Source of the DNA: Saccharopolyspora erythraea NRRL 2338
GTDB taxonomy: Bacteria > Actinomycetota > Actinomycetes > Mycobacteriales > Pseudonocardiaceae
Length of the DNA stretch: 64,000 nt
Direction: 5' to 3'
Assembly: GCF_000062885.1 (NCBI RefSeq)
Contig: NC_009142.1
Span: 7,367,584 to 7,431,583 of the forward strand
The first letter of the stretch is position 1, and the number at the start of each line of letters is the position of its first letter. Positions 49,508 to 59,372 of this stretch are shown here, piece by piece. The notes below the pieces were generated by a model. It was not told where the DNA came from. It did not search any database and saw only the letters and a list, made by a program, of their open reading frames with translations. A program made the position numbers and the translations under genes.

Positions 49508-51454
49508 ATGGACGGGAAAACGTGCCGGCGCCGGCACGGCACATGGATGTTGGCCGGGACGATCGCGGCGGTCGTGGTGGCCGCTGTTCTGGTGGCGGCC
49601 GCTGGCAGCGAGGTCTACGCCGTCCTCGGCTACCGCGCTCCCGGCGCTGTGACGGTGTTCGGGGTGAGCGCGGCGCGCATGGTGGCCGACCTCGCGGCGG
49701 CGGTGTGCGTGGGATCGCTGGTGTTCGCGGCATTCTTCACCTCGCCGCGGGAGTCCGGCGGGGTCTGCGCCGACGGCTACGCGGCTGTGCGGGCCGCCGA
49801 GGCCGCCGGGTGGGCGTGGGCGGCGTCCGCTGCCGCGATGGTGCCGCTGGAGATGTCGGACTCGTCCGGTCAGCCGGTGACCGACGTCCTTGCCCCGGAC
49901 TCGTTCTCCGGACTGCTGCACGCGCTCGTCGAACCGAAGGCGTGGCTGACGACCTCGGCCGTCGCGCTCGCCGTCGCGGTGAGCTGCCGCTTCGTGCTGT
50001 CTTGGCGGCCGACGATGCTGCTGGCCGGACTGGCGGTCGCGGGCGTGCTGCCACCCGCGGTGATCGGCCACTCCGCCTCGAACGCGGGCCACGACATCGC
50101 CACCAACGCCATGCTGATCCACGTGGTGGCGGCCGCGCTGTGGCTCGGCGTGCTCGTCGCCGTCGTCGCGCACCTGCGGCGCAATGGCGCGCGGACCGCG
50201 CTCGTGCTCGGCCGCTACCGCAGGCTCGCGTTCTGGTGCTGGACCGCGCTGGCGGTGTCGGGCGTGGTCGACGCGCTCGTGCTGGTGCCGCTGCCGCAGC
50301 TGCTCACCACCCGGTACGGGGCGATGGTCCTGGCGAAAGCCGGATGTCTGATCGTGCTGGGCGCCGTGGGCGTCGCCCTCCGGCGCCGGGCCCGCGGGCT
50401 GCGGGGTCTGCTCGGACCGGAGCTCGCGCTCATGCTGCTGACGCTCGGCGTCTCGATGGGCATGGCGCACACCCCGCCCCCGAACCTGCTCGCCCGCGGC
50501 GTCGGCCCGACGGCGGTGGTGATCGGCTACGACCTGCCGGTGCCTCCCAGCGTGCTCGGGGTCATCACCACATGGCGCTTCGACCTGGTGCTCGGCACCG
50601 CAGCGGTCGTCATGGCCGCCCTGTACGCGGCTGGCGTGCGGCGGCTGCGCAGGCGGGGCGATGCCTGGCCGGTCGGGCGGACGGTCGCGTGGCTTGCCGG
50701 TTGCGCGACGGTGCTCGTGGCGACGTCGTCGGGACTCGGCGTCTACTCGTCGGGAATGTTCAGCATGCACATGCTCGTGCACATGGTGCTGAACATGCTG
50801 GCGCCGGTCCTGCTCGTGCTCGGAGGCCCGATCACGCTGGCGCTGCGCGCGATTCCGCCGAGCGGACGGGGAAACCCCGCCGGGCCGCGCGAATGGGTTC
50901 TCGCGGTGACGCACTCGCCGCCGGCGCGGGCACTGGCCAATCCGGCGGTGGCAACGGTGCTGTTCGTCGGCTCCTTCTACGCGCTGTACTTCACGCCGCT
51001 GTTCGAGTGGGCGATGGCGCAGCACTGGGCGCACGAGCTGATGAACGCGCACTTCCTGCTCGTCGGCTACCTGTACTACTGGCCGGTGATCGGCGTCGAC
51101 CCGGCGCCGCGACCGCTGCCGCACCTCGCGCGGCTCGGGGTGGTGTTCGCGGTGATGCCGTTCCACGCCTTCTTCGGCGTGATCGTGATGAGCACGTCCA
51201 CGGTGATCGCGGAGAACTTCTACCGGACGCTGGACCTGCCGTGGGCGCCGGACCTGCTCGCCGACCAGACCCTCGGCGGGGCGATCGCGTGGGCGGGCGG
51301 CGAACTGCCGCTGGTGCTCGTGCTGATCGCGCTGCTCACCCAGTGGTACCGCCACGACATGCGCCAGGGCCGCCGCGAGAACCGCTCCGGCGACGAGGAG
51401 CTCGCCGCCTACAACGCGATGCTCGCCCAGCTCGCCGAGTCCCGCAGGCGCTGA
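49508..51454 (+). CDS. CopD-CtaG fusion copper membrane protein
   Basis: About 648 residues with roughly 15 membrane helices. The first half resembles CopD copper importers (GHSASNAGHD, IHVVAAALWLG); the second half resembles caa3-type CtaG (SGMFSMHMLVHMVLNMLAP, HELMNAHFLLVGYLYYWPV, PFHAFFGVIVMS). The His/Met motifs suggest copper transfer for oxidase assembly. The start is uncertain: GGAG abuts ATG 49508, TTG 49502 is also in frame, and later starts are possible. Confidence 0.85.
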   Translation: MDGKTCRRRHGTWMLAGTIAAVVVAAVLVAAAGSEVYAVLGYRAPGAVTVFGVSAARMVADLAAAVCVGSLVFAAFFTSPRESGGVCADGYAAVRAAEAAGWAWAASAAAMVPLEMSDSSGQPVTDVLAPDSFSGLLHALVEPKAWLTTSAVALAVAVSCRFVLSWRPTMLLAGLAVAGVLPPAVIGHSASNAGHDIATNAMLIHVVAAALWLGVLVAVVAHLRRNGARTALVLGRYRRLAFWCWTALAVSGVVDALVLVPLPQLLTTRYGAMVLAKAGCLIVLGAVGVALRRRARGLRGLLGPELALMLLTLGVSMGMAHTPPPNLLARGVGPTAVVIGYDLPVPPSVLGVITTWRFDLVLGTAAVVMAALYAAGVRRLRRRGDAWPVGRTVAWLAGCATVLVATSSGLGVYSSGMFSMHMLVHMVLNMLAPVLLVLGGPITLALRAIPPSGRGNPAGPREWVLAVTHSPPARALANPAVATVLFVGSFYALYFTPLFEWAMAQHWAHELMNAHFLLVGYLYYWPVIGVDPAPRPLPHLARLGVVFAVMPFHAFFGVIVMSTSTVIAENFYRTLDLPWAPDLLADQTLGGAIAWAGGELPLVLVLIALLTQWYRHDMRQGRRENRSGDEELAAYNAMLAQLAESRRR

Positions 51455-51567
51455 TCGCGCGGTACTCGGTGAGCCGGGAGCAGATCGTGGTCATCCCGCA
51501 GACGGCGGCCGACGAGGTCGACCGGTTCCCGCCCCGTTCGCCGTGCCCTACGTGACGGTGGCGATCC

Positions 51568-51677
51568 TCGGAGTACGGCCGGGCGACGGCGGTGCGGTTC
51601 ACGACGCTCGTCGCGATCTGCCGCACCCTCGCTGCCAGCCCGGCGACGTGCTGCGCTGGGTGCCCGACGACGCCTAA
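51568..51677 (+). pseudogene. Remnant of a Cro/C1-type regulator
   Basis: Reads SEYGRATAVRFTTLVAICRTL, then after a one-base shift CQPGDVLRWVPDDA and TAA. This matches the last 35 or so residues of HTH_26-type Cro/C1 proteins. The N-terminal part is not recognisable upstream. The TAA stop is also the left target duplication of the second IS element. Confidence 0.5.
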
Positions 51678-52588
51678 GGGGTCCTTTCAGATTGCGTGTG
51701 TGGGGAGCTTGGCGGCGAGGATCATGCAGTGGGTGAGTTGGAGGAAGCCGTCGTGGATGTCGTCGCGGGTTTCCCAGCGGATCCGTAGGCGGCGTGGTCC
51801 GTGCAGCCAGGCGATCGCGGCTTCGACCACCCACCGCAGCTTGCCGAGGCCGGAACCGTGGTCGTCACCTCGGCGAGCGATCCGGGGTGTGATGCCCCGG
51901 GCCCGCAGCTTGTCTCGGTAGACGTCGTGGTCGTAGGCCCGGTCTGCGTAGAGGCGGCGGGGTTTGCGGCGGGGCCGACCCGGCCGTCCGCGCACCGGTG
52001 GGATCGCCTCCACCAGCGGCACCAGCTGGGTCACATCGTTGCGGTTGCTGCCGGTCAGCACCACCCGCAACGGGGTTCCACAGGCATCGGTGATGACGTG
52101 GTGCTTCGAGCCCGGCCGACCACGGTCAACCGGACTCGGACCGACTTTTGGGCAACCACGTCCCCGTTTGGCCTGGATCTGGGAGGAATCCACGACCGCT
52201 CGGGAGAAGTCCAACTGATCGGCCGCTCGCAGGCGATCCAGCAGCACCCGCTGCAACTGCTCCCATACTCCGGCCTGCTGCCACTCGGCCAACCGCCGCC
52301 AGCACGTCGACCCCGAGCCGAATCCCAACTCCTGCGGCAGAAACTCCCACTGGATGCCGGTGTAGAGCACGAACAAGATGCCCTGCAGAGTCTTGCGATC
52401 GTCGATCCGACGCCGACCCGGATACCGAAACCGACGCTCGTGCCGGGGCAGCAACGGCTCGATCAACGCCCACAACTCGTCGCTGACCTCCCACGGCCTC
52501 GGGCGAGCCATCCCACGCTCCCAACGATCGAAACGTGATCAACTCCAGCCACCACCATGCCAGACCAAGATCATTATGCAAGGACCCC
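51678..52588 (-). mobile_element. IS5-family element, single-frame type
   Basis: 911 bp. Terminal repeats GGGGTCCTT (left) and AAGGACCCC (right) with TAA duplications at 51675-51677 and 52589-52591. TNA targets fit the IS1031 group. It ends 10 bases from the stop of the second copper ATPase gene. Confidence 0.88.
51687..52511 (-). CDS. IS5-family transposase
   Basis: 274 residues in one frame, apparently intact. N-terminal DUF4096-like region (WEVSDELWALIEPLLP), the DDE residues in VVDSSQIQA, YADRAYDHD and RWVVEAAIAWL. Distinct from the two-frame element 4 kb to the left. Confidence 0.93.
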   Translation of the reverse strand: MARPRPWEVSDELWALIEPLLPRHERRFRYPGRRRIDDRKTLQGILFVLYTGIQWEFLPQELGFGSGSTCWRRLAEWQQAGVWEQLQRVLLDRLRAADQLDFSRAVVDSSQIQAKRGRGCPKVGPSPVDRGRPGSKHHVITDACGTPLRVVLTGSNRNDVTQLVPLVEAIPPVRGRPGRPRRKPRRLYADRAYDHDVYRDKLRARGITPRIARRGDDHGSGLGKLRWVVEAAIAWLHGPRRLRIRWETRDDIHDGFLQLTHCMILAAKLPTHAI

Positions 52589-52598
52589 TAAGGCGCGA

Positions 52599-54875
52599 TC
52601 AGCGGCTCGGGTCCGCGTTCTCCCAGCCTCCTGGCGCGAACCTGCGCAGGCGCAGGCTGTTGGAGACCACGAAGAACGACGACAGCGCCATCGCCCCACC
52701 CGCGACCAGCGGGTTGAGGAGTCCGAGGGCGGCGAGCGGGAGGGCGGCGAGGTTGTAGCCGAACGCCCACACCAGGTTCCCGCGAATCGTGCGCAGCGCG
52801 GCACGCGAGAGCCGGATCGCGTCGGGCACCACCGTCAGTTCGTCGCGCACCAGGATCAGGTCGGCGGCGCCGATCGCGACATCGGTGCCGGTGCCGATGG
52901 CCAGCCCCAGGTCGGCGGCGGCCAGCGCGGGAGCGTCGTTGACGCCGTCGCCGACCATCGCCACCACCCGGCCTTGCGCGCGCAGGCGCCGCACGACGTC
53001 GACCTTCTCGTCCGGCAGCACCTCGGCGACCACCTCGCCGATGCCGACCGCCGCGGCCACCGCGTCCGCCGTCGCGGCGTTGTCGCCGGTCAGCAGCACC
53101 GTCCGGAGGCCAAGGCGGTGCAGGCCGGCCACCGCCCGGGGCGCCGACGGCCGGACCAGGTCGGCCAGCGCGAACACCGCGACGGCACGGCCATCCCAGC
53201 CGAGGAGCACCGCGGTCCTGCCCTGTCGCTCCCATTCGCGGCGCACGGCGTCGAGGTCACCAGGCACCTCCCAGCCGAGCTCGCCGAACAGCGCGGCGCG
53301 ACCGGCGAGGACCTCGCGATCCTCCACCACACCACGAGCGCCGAGCCCGGTCAGGTTGCGGAACTCCGCGACACCGGGCAACGCACCGAGTTCCTCCCGC
53401 GCGAAGGCGCTGACCGCACGCGCGACCGCGTGCTCCGAGGCGTCCTCCAGCGCACCCGCGCGACGCAGCACCACCGCCCGCTCGACGCCGGGCAGGCACT
53501 CAACGGCCACCACCGACATCCGTCCCTCGGTGACCGTCCCGGTCTTGTCGAGCACGACGGTGTCGATGTGCCTGGTCGACTCGAGGGCCTGGTGGCCCTT
53601 GATGAAGATGCCGAGCATCGCGCCGCGTCCGGTGGCGACCATGAGCGCGGTCGGGGTGGCCAGTCCGAGCGCGCAGGGGCAGGCGATCACCAGCACCGCC
53701 AGCGCGGCGGTGAACGCGCGTTCGGCCGTACCTCCGGCCAGCAGCCAGCCGACCGATGTGGACACCGCGAGCACCAGCACGGCGGGCACGAAGTACGCCG
53801 AGATCCGGTCCGCGAGGCGCTGCACGGCCGCCTTGCCGGTCTGCGCCTCCTCGACCAGGCGGACCATCGCGGCCAGCCGCGTGTCGCGTCCGACGCGGGT
53901 CGCCTCGACCACCAGATGACCCGTCAGCAGCACGGTTCCACCGATCACGTCGTCGCCGGACGCGGTGCCGACCGGCATCGACTCGCCCGTCATGGCCGCG
54001 CAGTCGAGCTCGGCGCGTCCGTCGCGCACGACGCCATCGGTCGCGACGGTTTCACCCGGGCGCACCAGGAAGCGTTGCCCCACCTGGAGATCGTCGACCG
54101 GGATCTCCTGCCTGGTGCCGTCATCGCGCACGACGGTGACGGTCTTCGCGCGCAGGTCGGCGAGCGCGTGCAGCGCGTGGCCCGCCCTGCGCTGGGCGCG
54201 CGCCTCGAAGTAGCGGCCGGCGAGCACGAAGGTGGTCACCCCGGCGGCGACCTCGAGGTAGATCGCTCCGTCGGCGCGCAACAGCGCCCAGAACCCCGTG
54301 AGCTCGGCCGGTTCGTGCCCCGAGAACATCGCGTACGCCGACCACGCGCCGGCCGCGCAGATCCCGAGCGAGACCAACGTGTCCATGGACGACGACCCGC
54401 GCCGGGCGCCGCTGAGCGCGGCGCGGTGGAACGGCAGCGCCGCCCAGCCCACGACCGGCAGCGCGAGCGCGGCCAGCACCCACTGCCAGCCCGGAAACCG
54501 CGTGCCGGGAAGTGCGGTGAACAGCAACGACAGGTCGCACAGCGGCACGAACAGCAGCACCGAGACCAGCATCCGGCGCCACAGGTCCCGGCTGCGGTCG
54601 CCGGAGTCGGGTTCCTCCGCGCTTTCCGGCGTCACCGGTTCCGCCTGGTAGCCGGCCCGTCGCACGGCGTCGAGCAGCGCCGCGTCGTCGGTGGCGGAAG
54701 CGACCTCGACGCTCGCGCGGCCCGTGGCGTAGTTCACGCTCGCCCGCACGCCGTCGAGCTTGCCGAGCTTGCGCTCCACGCGGGTCGCGCACGCCGCGCA
54801 GGTCATGCCGGTCACGGCGAGCTCCACCTGCCGCGCCTGCGGGCGCGGGGTAACGCGGGTCGGGGTCGGGGTCAT
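52599..54875 (-). CDS. Second P1B-type (copper) ATPase
   Basis: 758 residues from ATG 54875 (AAAGG upstream). Metal domain GMTCAACATRV, CPC helix [25 protein letters not shown] and GDGVNDAPAL are all present. The nucleotide-binding HP motif reads SEHAVARA: the Pro found in CopA at this point is Ala. It may serve a different copper destination from CopA, for example cuproenzyme loading. Divergent from sigC. Confidence 0.92.
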   Translation of the reverse strand: MTPTPTRVTPRPQARQVELAVTGMTCAACATRVERKLGKLDGVRASVNYATGRASVEVASATDDAALLDAVRRAGYQAEPVTPESAEEPDSGDRSRDLWRRMLVSVLLFVPLCDLSLLFTALPGTRFPGWQWVLAALALPVVGWAALPFHRAALSGARRGSSSMDTLVSLGICAAGAWSAYAMFSGHEPAELTGFWALLRADGAIYLEVAAGVTTFVLAGRYFEARAQRRAGHALHALADLRAKTVTVVRDDGTRQEIPVDDLQVGQRFLVRPGETVATDGVVRDGRAELDCAAMTGESMPVGTASGDDVIGGTVLLTGHLVVEATRVGRDTRLAAMVRLVEEAQTGKAAVQRLADRISAYFVPAVLVLAVSTSVGWLLAGGTAERAFTAALAVLVIACPCALGLATPTALMVATGRGAMLGIFIKGHQALESTRHIDTVVLDKTGTVTEGRMSVVAVECLPGVERAVVLRRAGALEDASEHAVARAVSAFAREELGALPGVAEFRNLTGLGARGVVEDREVLAGRAALFGELGWEVPGDLDAVRREWERQGRTAVLLGWDGRAVAVFALADLVRPSAPRAVAGLHRLGLRTVLLTGDNAATADAVAAAVGIGEVVAEVLPDEKVDVVRRLRAQGRVVAMVGDGVNDAPALAAADLGLAIGTGTDVAIGAADLILVRDELTVVPDAIRLSRAALRTIRGNLVWAFGYNLAALPLAALGLLNPLVAGGAMALSSFFVVSNSLRLRRFAPGGWENADPSR

Positions 54876-54999
54876 CCGGGGCCTTTCAGCGTCGTGCGTG
54901 CCCGGCGGCGCTGTGGACGTCTCGACCGGGCTCTGCACAGGTGGTCGCATCGTGAGAACCACCGGTTCCCGGGCTCTTCGAGAGATCACGATCGAGGTA

Positions 55000-55566
55000 A
55001 TGTCGGCGACCGTGAGTCGATCCGCCGCAGATGACGCCTGGTTGACCGAGCTCGCCCTGGCGGCCGGCACCGGCGACCGTCGCGCGCTGGAGGAGTTCAT
55101 CCGGGCCACCCAGCGCGACGTGTGGCGCTTCGTCGCGCACCTGGCGAGCGTCGAGCAGGCCGACGACCTCGCGCAGGAGACCTACGTCCGGGTGCTGCGG
55201 AGCCTGCCCCGGTTCGCGGGCCGCGCCTCGGCCCGGACCTGGCTGCTCTCGATCGCCCGCCGGGTGGTCGTGGACCAGGTCCGCTACGCCCGGAGCAGGC
55301 CGCGCACGACCGCCGCCGTGGAGTGGGCGACCGCGGCCGAGCGACCGGCGCCGGGCTTCGAGGACATCGTCGAGCTGAACATGCTGCTGGCCGGGCTCGA
55401 CGAACAGCGCCGCGAGGTGCTGCTGCTGACCCAGGTCCTCGGGCTGTCCTACCAGGAGACGGCCGACATCTGCGGCTGCCCGGTCGGCACCGTCCGCTCG
55501 CGCGTCGCGCGGGCGCGCGAGGAGCTGATCGCGGGAACCCGCGAGGAGTCGGAAGAAACCGGCTGA
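55000..55566 (+). CDS. sigC: ECF sigma factor, SigC type
   Basis: 188 residues from ATG 55000. Region 2 includes RDVWRFVAHL and DDLAQETYVRVLRSLPRF; region 4 includes VLLLTQVLGLSYQETADICGCPVGTVRSR. The wording matches mycobacterial SigC closely, from memory. No anti-sigma gene follows. The start is uncertain because GAGG lies only 2 bases before it; GTG 55012 or a longer form from 54952 is possible. Divergent from the second copper ATPase gene. Confidence 0.85.
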   Translation: MSATVSRSAADDAWLTELALAAGTGDRRALEEFIRATQRDVWRFVAHLASVEQADDLAQETYVRVLRSLPRFAGRASARTWLLSIARRVVVDQVRYARSRPRTTAAVEWATAAERPAPGFEDIVELNMLLAGLDEQRREVLLLTQVLGLSYQETADICGCPVGTVRSRVARAREELIAGTREESEETG

Positions 55567-55621
55567 CGGCCTCCGCGGGAGATGCCGCCGCCGTCGGGCA
55601 GGGCGTCGCCCTCCGGCCGGC

Positions 55622-56269
55622 TCAGGCCAACCCGGCGTCGTGGGCGAGGATGGCGACCTGGGTGCGGTTGGCCATGCCGAGCTTCGTCATGATCCGGCCG
55701 ATGTGCACCTTCACGGTGGACAGGCTCATGTGCAGGTTGCCCGCGATCTCGGCGTTGCTCATCCCCTGGGCGACGGCCACGGCCACCTCGCGTTCGCGGG
55801 CCGTCAGCTCCTCCATCCGCGCTTTCGCGGCCTGCGCGGCGGTCGCCCCCGACGAGAACGTCGACAGCAGCTTCGTGGTGATGCGCGGGGAAAGCATCGC
55901 CTCACCGCGGGCGACGACGTGCACCGCGGCGGCCAGGTCGCGCGGCGGCGTGTCCTTGAGCAGGAACCCCGCCGCGCCGTTCTGCAACGCGGCGTAGACG
56001 TACTCGTCGAGGTCGAACGTGGTGAGCACGGCGACGGCGGGCGGATCCGGCAACCTGGTGAGGCGCCTGGTGACCTCCAGCCCGCCGACGGTGGGCATCT
56101 GGATGTCGGTGAGCACGACGTCCGGGCGGTGCATGGCCACCAGCTCCGCGGCCACCGAGCCGTCGCTCCCCTCCGCGACCACCTCGATGTCCGGGTCCAG
56201 GTCGAGGATCAGCCGGATACCACCGCGCACCAGTTCCTCGTCGTCGAGCAGGACCACCTTGACGGCCAC
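55622..56269 (-). CDS. NarL/LuxR-family response regulator
   Basis: 215 residues from GTG 56269 (GAGGTGC upstream). Receiver with LLDDEELVRGGI and phospho-acceptor Asp in VLTDIQMP; C-terminal HTH from LTAREREVAVAVAQGMSNAEIA. Likely target is the ABC exporter operon encoded upstream on the same strand. Confidence 0.94.
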   Translation of the reverse strand: MAVKVVLLDDEELVRGGIRLILDLDPDIEVVAEGSDGSVAAELVAMHRPDVVLTDIQMPTVGGLEVTRRLTRLPDPPAVAVLTTFDLDEYVYAALQNGAAGFLLKDTPPRDLAAAVHVVARGEAMLSPRITTKLLSTFSSGATAAQAAKARMEELTAREREVAVAVAQGMSNAEIAGNLHMSLSTVKVHIGRIMTKLGMANRTQVAILAHDAGLA

Positions 56270-56282
56270 GCCAGCACCTCGT

Positions 56283-57464
56283 CTACTGCAGGGGGAACAC
56301 CGCCCGCACACGGTATCCGCCGTCCTCGGCCCACCCGTTGCGCAGTGCGCCTCCGGCGAGCGTGACCCGCTCCCGCATGCCGATCAGCCCGTATCCCGAC
56401 CCGGGAACGGCATCGGAGCCAGTGCCTGGAGCGCGGCGGTTCGACACGGTGACCACGAGATCTCCGTCTTCCGCGGTGACTTCGACGTGCACCGCGGCGT
56501 GTGGCGCGTGCTTGGCCGCGTTGGTCAGCGACTCCTGCACGACGCGGTAGGCGGCCCGGCCGACCTCGCTGGAAGTCTCGGGCAGCGGGTCGGGCAGGTC
56601 CAGCCGGATGTTCTCCCCGGATTCGACGGAATCGGCGACCAGCCGCCGGATGCTGCTCAGGGTCGGGTCGCTGGCGAGCTCACCGCTCATCTCCCCCGGG
56701 CCGTCGTTCTCGTCCTCACGCAGCACGCGCAGCATGCTCCGAAGTTCGGTCAGCGCGGTCGCGCTGGTCTTGCGGATGACCTCGGCGACCTCACCGGTCC
56801 GCTCATCCGGAGCGGTCAGCGTGAGCGCGCCCGCCTGGAGCGAGATCACGCTGCACCGGTGGGCGACCACGTCGTGCATCTCGCGGGCGATGCGCCTGCG
56901 CTCGGCAGCGACCGCCCGTTCGGCGAGCAGGTCGCGCTCGCGTTCGGCCTGCTCGGCGCGCTCCCGGAACGTCACCAGCAGCATCTTGCGCTGGAAGACC
57001 CACAGGCCCAGCAGCATCGCCACACCCGCGGTGGCCGCCGACGCGATCGCGTAGATGTGCAGGTCCTGCGGGAACTGTTGGTAGGTGTGCGCGGTCATCA
57101 CGGCGGCCAGGAGGCCGCCGGCAACCCAGAGCTGCGTGGACGGACCCCGCCGCCGCGCCATGGTGTAGGCGGCGACCGACGCGGCGGCGGCCGGACCGGT
57201 GAAGGTGGCCAGCCCCGCGGTCGCGACGACCGGCAACCACGGGAACCGCCTGCGCACGACGAACGCCAGCACCGCCGCGATCAACAGGCCGACGTTGGGC
57301 ACCGTCAGCGCGGTTTCGAGGTTGACCCCGAACCGGATGGTGATGAGCGCCGCCACCAGATCGAACAGCAGCGACCGGATCCTGCCGTCCCACCACGACA
57401 ACCGGGCCCTCAGGTGATCGAAGAAGCGCACGGCCCCACGGTAATGCCCGCCCATTGCGCTCAT
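56283..57464 (-). CDS. HisKA_3-type sensor histidine kinase
   Basis: 393 residues. Five or so N-terminal membrane helices, no large sensor domain, then a dimerisation/phosphorylation helix with REMHDVVAHRCSVI and a C-terminal ATPase (NAAKHAPHA, GYGLIGMRERV). ATG 57464 lies 5 bases after the permease stop, and the regulator follows 13 bases after its own stop, so ABC, kinase and regulator form one operon. Confidence 0.92.
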   Translation of the reverse strand: MSAMGGHYRGAVRFFDHLRARLSWWDGRIRSLLFDLVAALITIRFGVNLETALTVPNVGLLIAAVLAFVVRRRFPWLPVVATAGLATFTGPAAAASVAAYTMARRRGPSTQLWVAGGLLAAVMTAHTYQQFPQDLHIYAIASAATAGVAMLLGLWVFQRKMLLVTFRERAEQAERERDLLAERAVAAERRRIAREMHDVVAHRCSVISLQAGALTLTAPDERTGEVAEVIRKTSATALTELRSMLRVLREDENDGPGEMSGELASDPTLSSIRRLVADSVESGENIRLDLPDPLPETSSEVGRAAYRVVQESLTNAAKHAPHAAVHVEVTAEDGDLVVTVSNRRAPGTGSDAVPGSGYGLIGMRERVTLAGGALRNGWAEDGGYRVRAVFPLQ

Positions 57465-57469
57465 CGGCC

Positions 57470-58231
57470 TCACGTATCCCTGCGCGAAAGCGCCGTCCCC
57501 GCGGCGACCAGCAGGATGGTGGCCAGCCCGGCCAGCGGCAGTGCCAGGTACCACTGCGGTTCGGGAACGACCTCGGCCAGTGCCCCGGTCGCCAGGAACG
57601 GCAGTACCTTCGGGCTGATCTCCAGCCCACTGACCAGCAGCGGCTCCAGGACGGTGGGCCAGAGCAGCACCACTGCGAGTGCGGCCACCGCGTGCCGGGC
57701 CAACCCCGCCAAGGCCAGACCGACCAGACCCGACAGGGTCACGTACAGCACCGCGCCGAGGCCCGCGACCGCCATGCCGACCGGGTCGTCCGTCGTCGCA
57801 CCGCTGAGCAGCACACCGAGGTAGTCGACGAGCACGGCGAGCAGGCTCGCCGACGCGCCGAAGCCGGCGACCACGGCGACTTTGGCCAGCACCACACGCG
57901 CGCGCGACTGCACCGTGAGCACGGTGGTGGCGATGGTCCTGTACCGGTACTCGGCACCGAACACGTTCACACCGATCGCGGAGACGAGCACGGCCGCGAT
58001 CATCGTCGTCAGCCTCAGTCCGCTGGAGAACTGATCCGCACCGGAGACGCCCGTGCGATCGTCGTACAGCGCGTGGACGACCTGGAGAAGCACTGCCATG
58101 CCACTGAGCACCCAAGTCGAGCGCAGCGTGGTCAGGTTGATCCACTCATAGCGCAGGGCCGCGCCGAAACCCCCCACGCCAGGTGACCGCGCGACGCCCG
58201 CGCGGCCGAGATTCGCTGCGATGTTGTTCAT
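57470..58231 (-). CDS. ABC-2-type transporter permease
   Basis: 253 residues, six membrane helices, with a cytoplasmic N-terminal FGAALRYEWINLTTLRSTW typical of ABC-2 permeases. The start overlaps the ATPase stop (ATGA, 58228-58231). Probably exports a peptide, lipid or drug together with the ATPase. Confidence 0.9.
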   Translation of the reverse strand: MNNIAANLGRAGVARSPGVGGFGAALRYEWINLTTLRSTWVLSGMAVLLQVVHALYDDRTGVSGADQFSSGLRLTTMIAAVLVSAIGVNVFGAEYRYRTIATTVLTVQSRARVVLAKVAVVAGFGASASLLAVLVDYLGVLLSGATTDDPVGMAVAGLGAVLYVTLSGLVGLALAGLARHAVAALAVVLLWPTVLEPLLVSGLEISPKVLPFLATGALAEVVPEPQWYLALPLAGLATILLVAAGTALSRRDT

Positions 58232-59133
58232 GCGGCCTCTCCCCTGTACTGCGTGGCGTTGGACGTGGCGGCCAGGAACGCGTCTTCCAGGCTGCTCCGG
58301 CGGGTGTGCAGCTCACGCACCCGGACACCGCTCTGCGCGGCCCTCGCACTGACCACGTCGGCGTCGACACCAGTGACCACGACGACCTCCGGCTCCTCAC
58401 AGCGGGCCCGCAAACCGGCCTGGCGCAACCGCATCTCGAACTCGGCGGCCTGCGGAGTGCGCACCACCACCTCGGAGCGGGTGTAGGTGTCGACGAAGTC
58501 CCGCGTCGGCCGGGAGGCGATGAGGCGGCCCTGGCCGATCACCACCAGCTCGTCGGCCGTCATCGAGATCTCGGACAGCAGGTGCGAGGACGTGAGCACG
58601 ACGCGGCCCTCACTGGCCAGCCCACGCAGGAACGTGCGCATCCAGTGCACGCCCTCCGGGTCGAGACCGTTCGCGGGCTCGTCGAGGATCAGGTACTCGG
58701 GGTCACCGAGCATGGCCGTGGCCAGGCCGAGCCGCTGGTGCATGCCGAGACTGAACCCGCCGATCCGCCGGTGACGAACGTCGTCAAGACCGACCAGCGA
58801 CAGCACCTCCCGCACCCGCTGCGTGGGAATGCCGGCCCCTGCGGCGACCATGCGCAGGTGGTTGCACGCTGTACGGGCCGGGTGCACGGCTTTCGCGTCG
58901 AGCAACGCCCCGACCGTGCGCAGCGGGTTGGCCAGCTCGGCGTAGGTGCGGCCGCCGAACGTGGCGCTGCCCGACCCTCGCTCCAATCCGAGCATCAGCC
59001 GCATCGTGGTGGACTTTCCCGCACCGTTCGGGCCGAGGAAACCGGTGACGACACCCGGCCGAACGGTGAAGGAGAGGTCGTCGACGGCGGTGACACCCCG
59101 GTACCGCTTCGTCAGTCCCTGGACAGTGATCAC
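58228..59133 (-). CDS. ABC transporter ATPase
   Basis: 301 residues from GTG 59133 (GCGAGGAC upstream). Walker A GPNGAGKSTT, signature SLGMHQRLGLA, Walker B LILDEPANGLD and H-loop SSHLL. Resembles bacitracin/lantibiotic-type exporters under two-component control. First gene of the exporter-kinase-regulator operon. Confidence 0.93.
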   Translation of the reverse strand: MITVQGLTKRYRGVTAVDDLSFTVRPGVVTGFLGPNGAGKSTTMRLMLGLERGSGSATFGGRTYAELANPLRTVGALLDAKAVHPARTACNHLRMVAAGAGIPTQRVREVLSLVGLDDVRHRRIGGFSLGMHQRLGLATAMLGDPEYLILDEPANGLDPEGVHWMRTFLRGLASEGRVVLTSSHLLSEISMTADELVVIGQGRLIASRPTRDFVDTYTRSEVVVRTPQAAEFEMRLRQAGLRARCEEPEVVVVTGVDADVVSARAAQSGVRVRELHTRRSSLEDAFLAATSNATQYRGEAA

Positions 59134-59372
59134 GCGTGTCCTCGCAATGCTGGTCTGAGGGGTCGGCTCGGTGCCAACCCGGTGACCAACCCATGTTCGG
59201 TCTGACGAGCCGTCGGGCACGTCCGCATTCCAGTCAGCGGACCTAAGCCTTTCGGACAACCGGCCCGAGCCGGAACGATGACGTGCGCGCTGCGGTGGAA
59301 CGACCAGGATGAGTGGCGTCGAGATGCCCACGAGGGCAATCGCACAACGACTTTGTGAAGCGAGGAAGAGCA

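Noticed and set aside
48259-51555. 1098-codon open frame on the plus strand
   Set aside because: It overlaps the imine-reductase-like and CopD-CtaG genes in another frame and encodes only Arg/Ala/Gly-rich sequence, the normal shadow of GC-rich genes.
52557-55034. 825-codon open frame opposite the second copper ATPase
   Set aside because: Shadow of the ATPase gene; no domain recognised.
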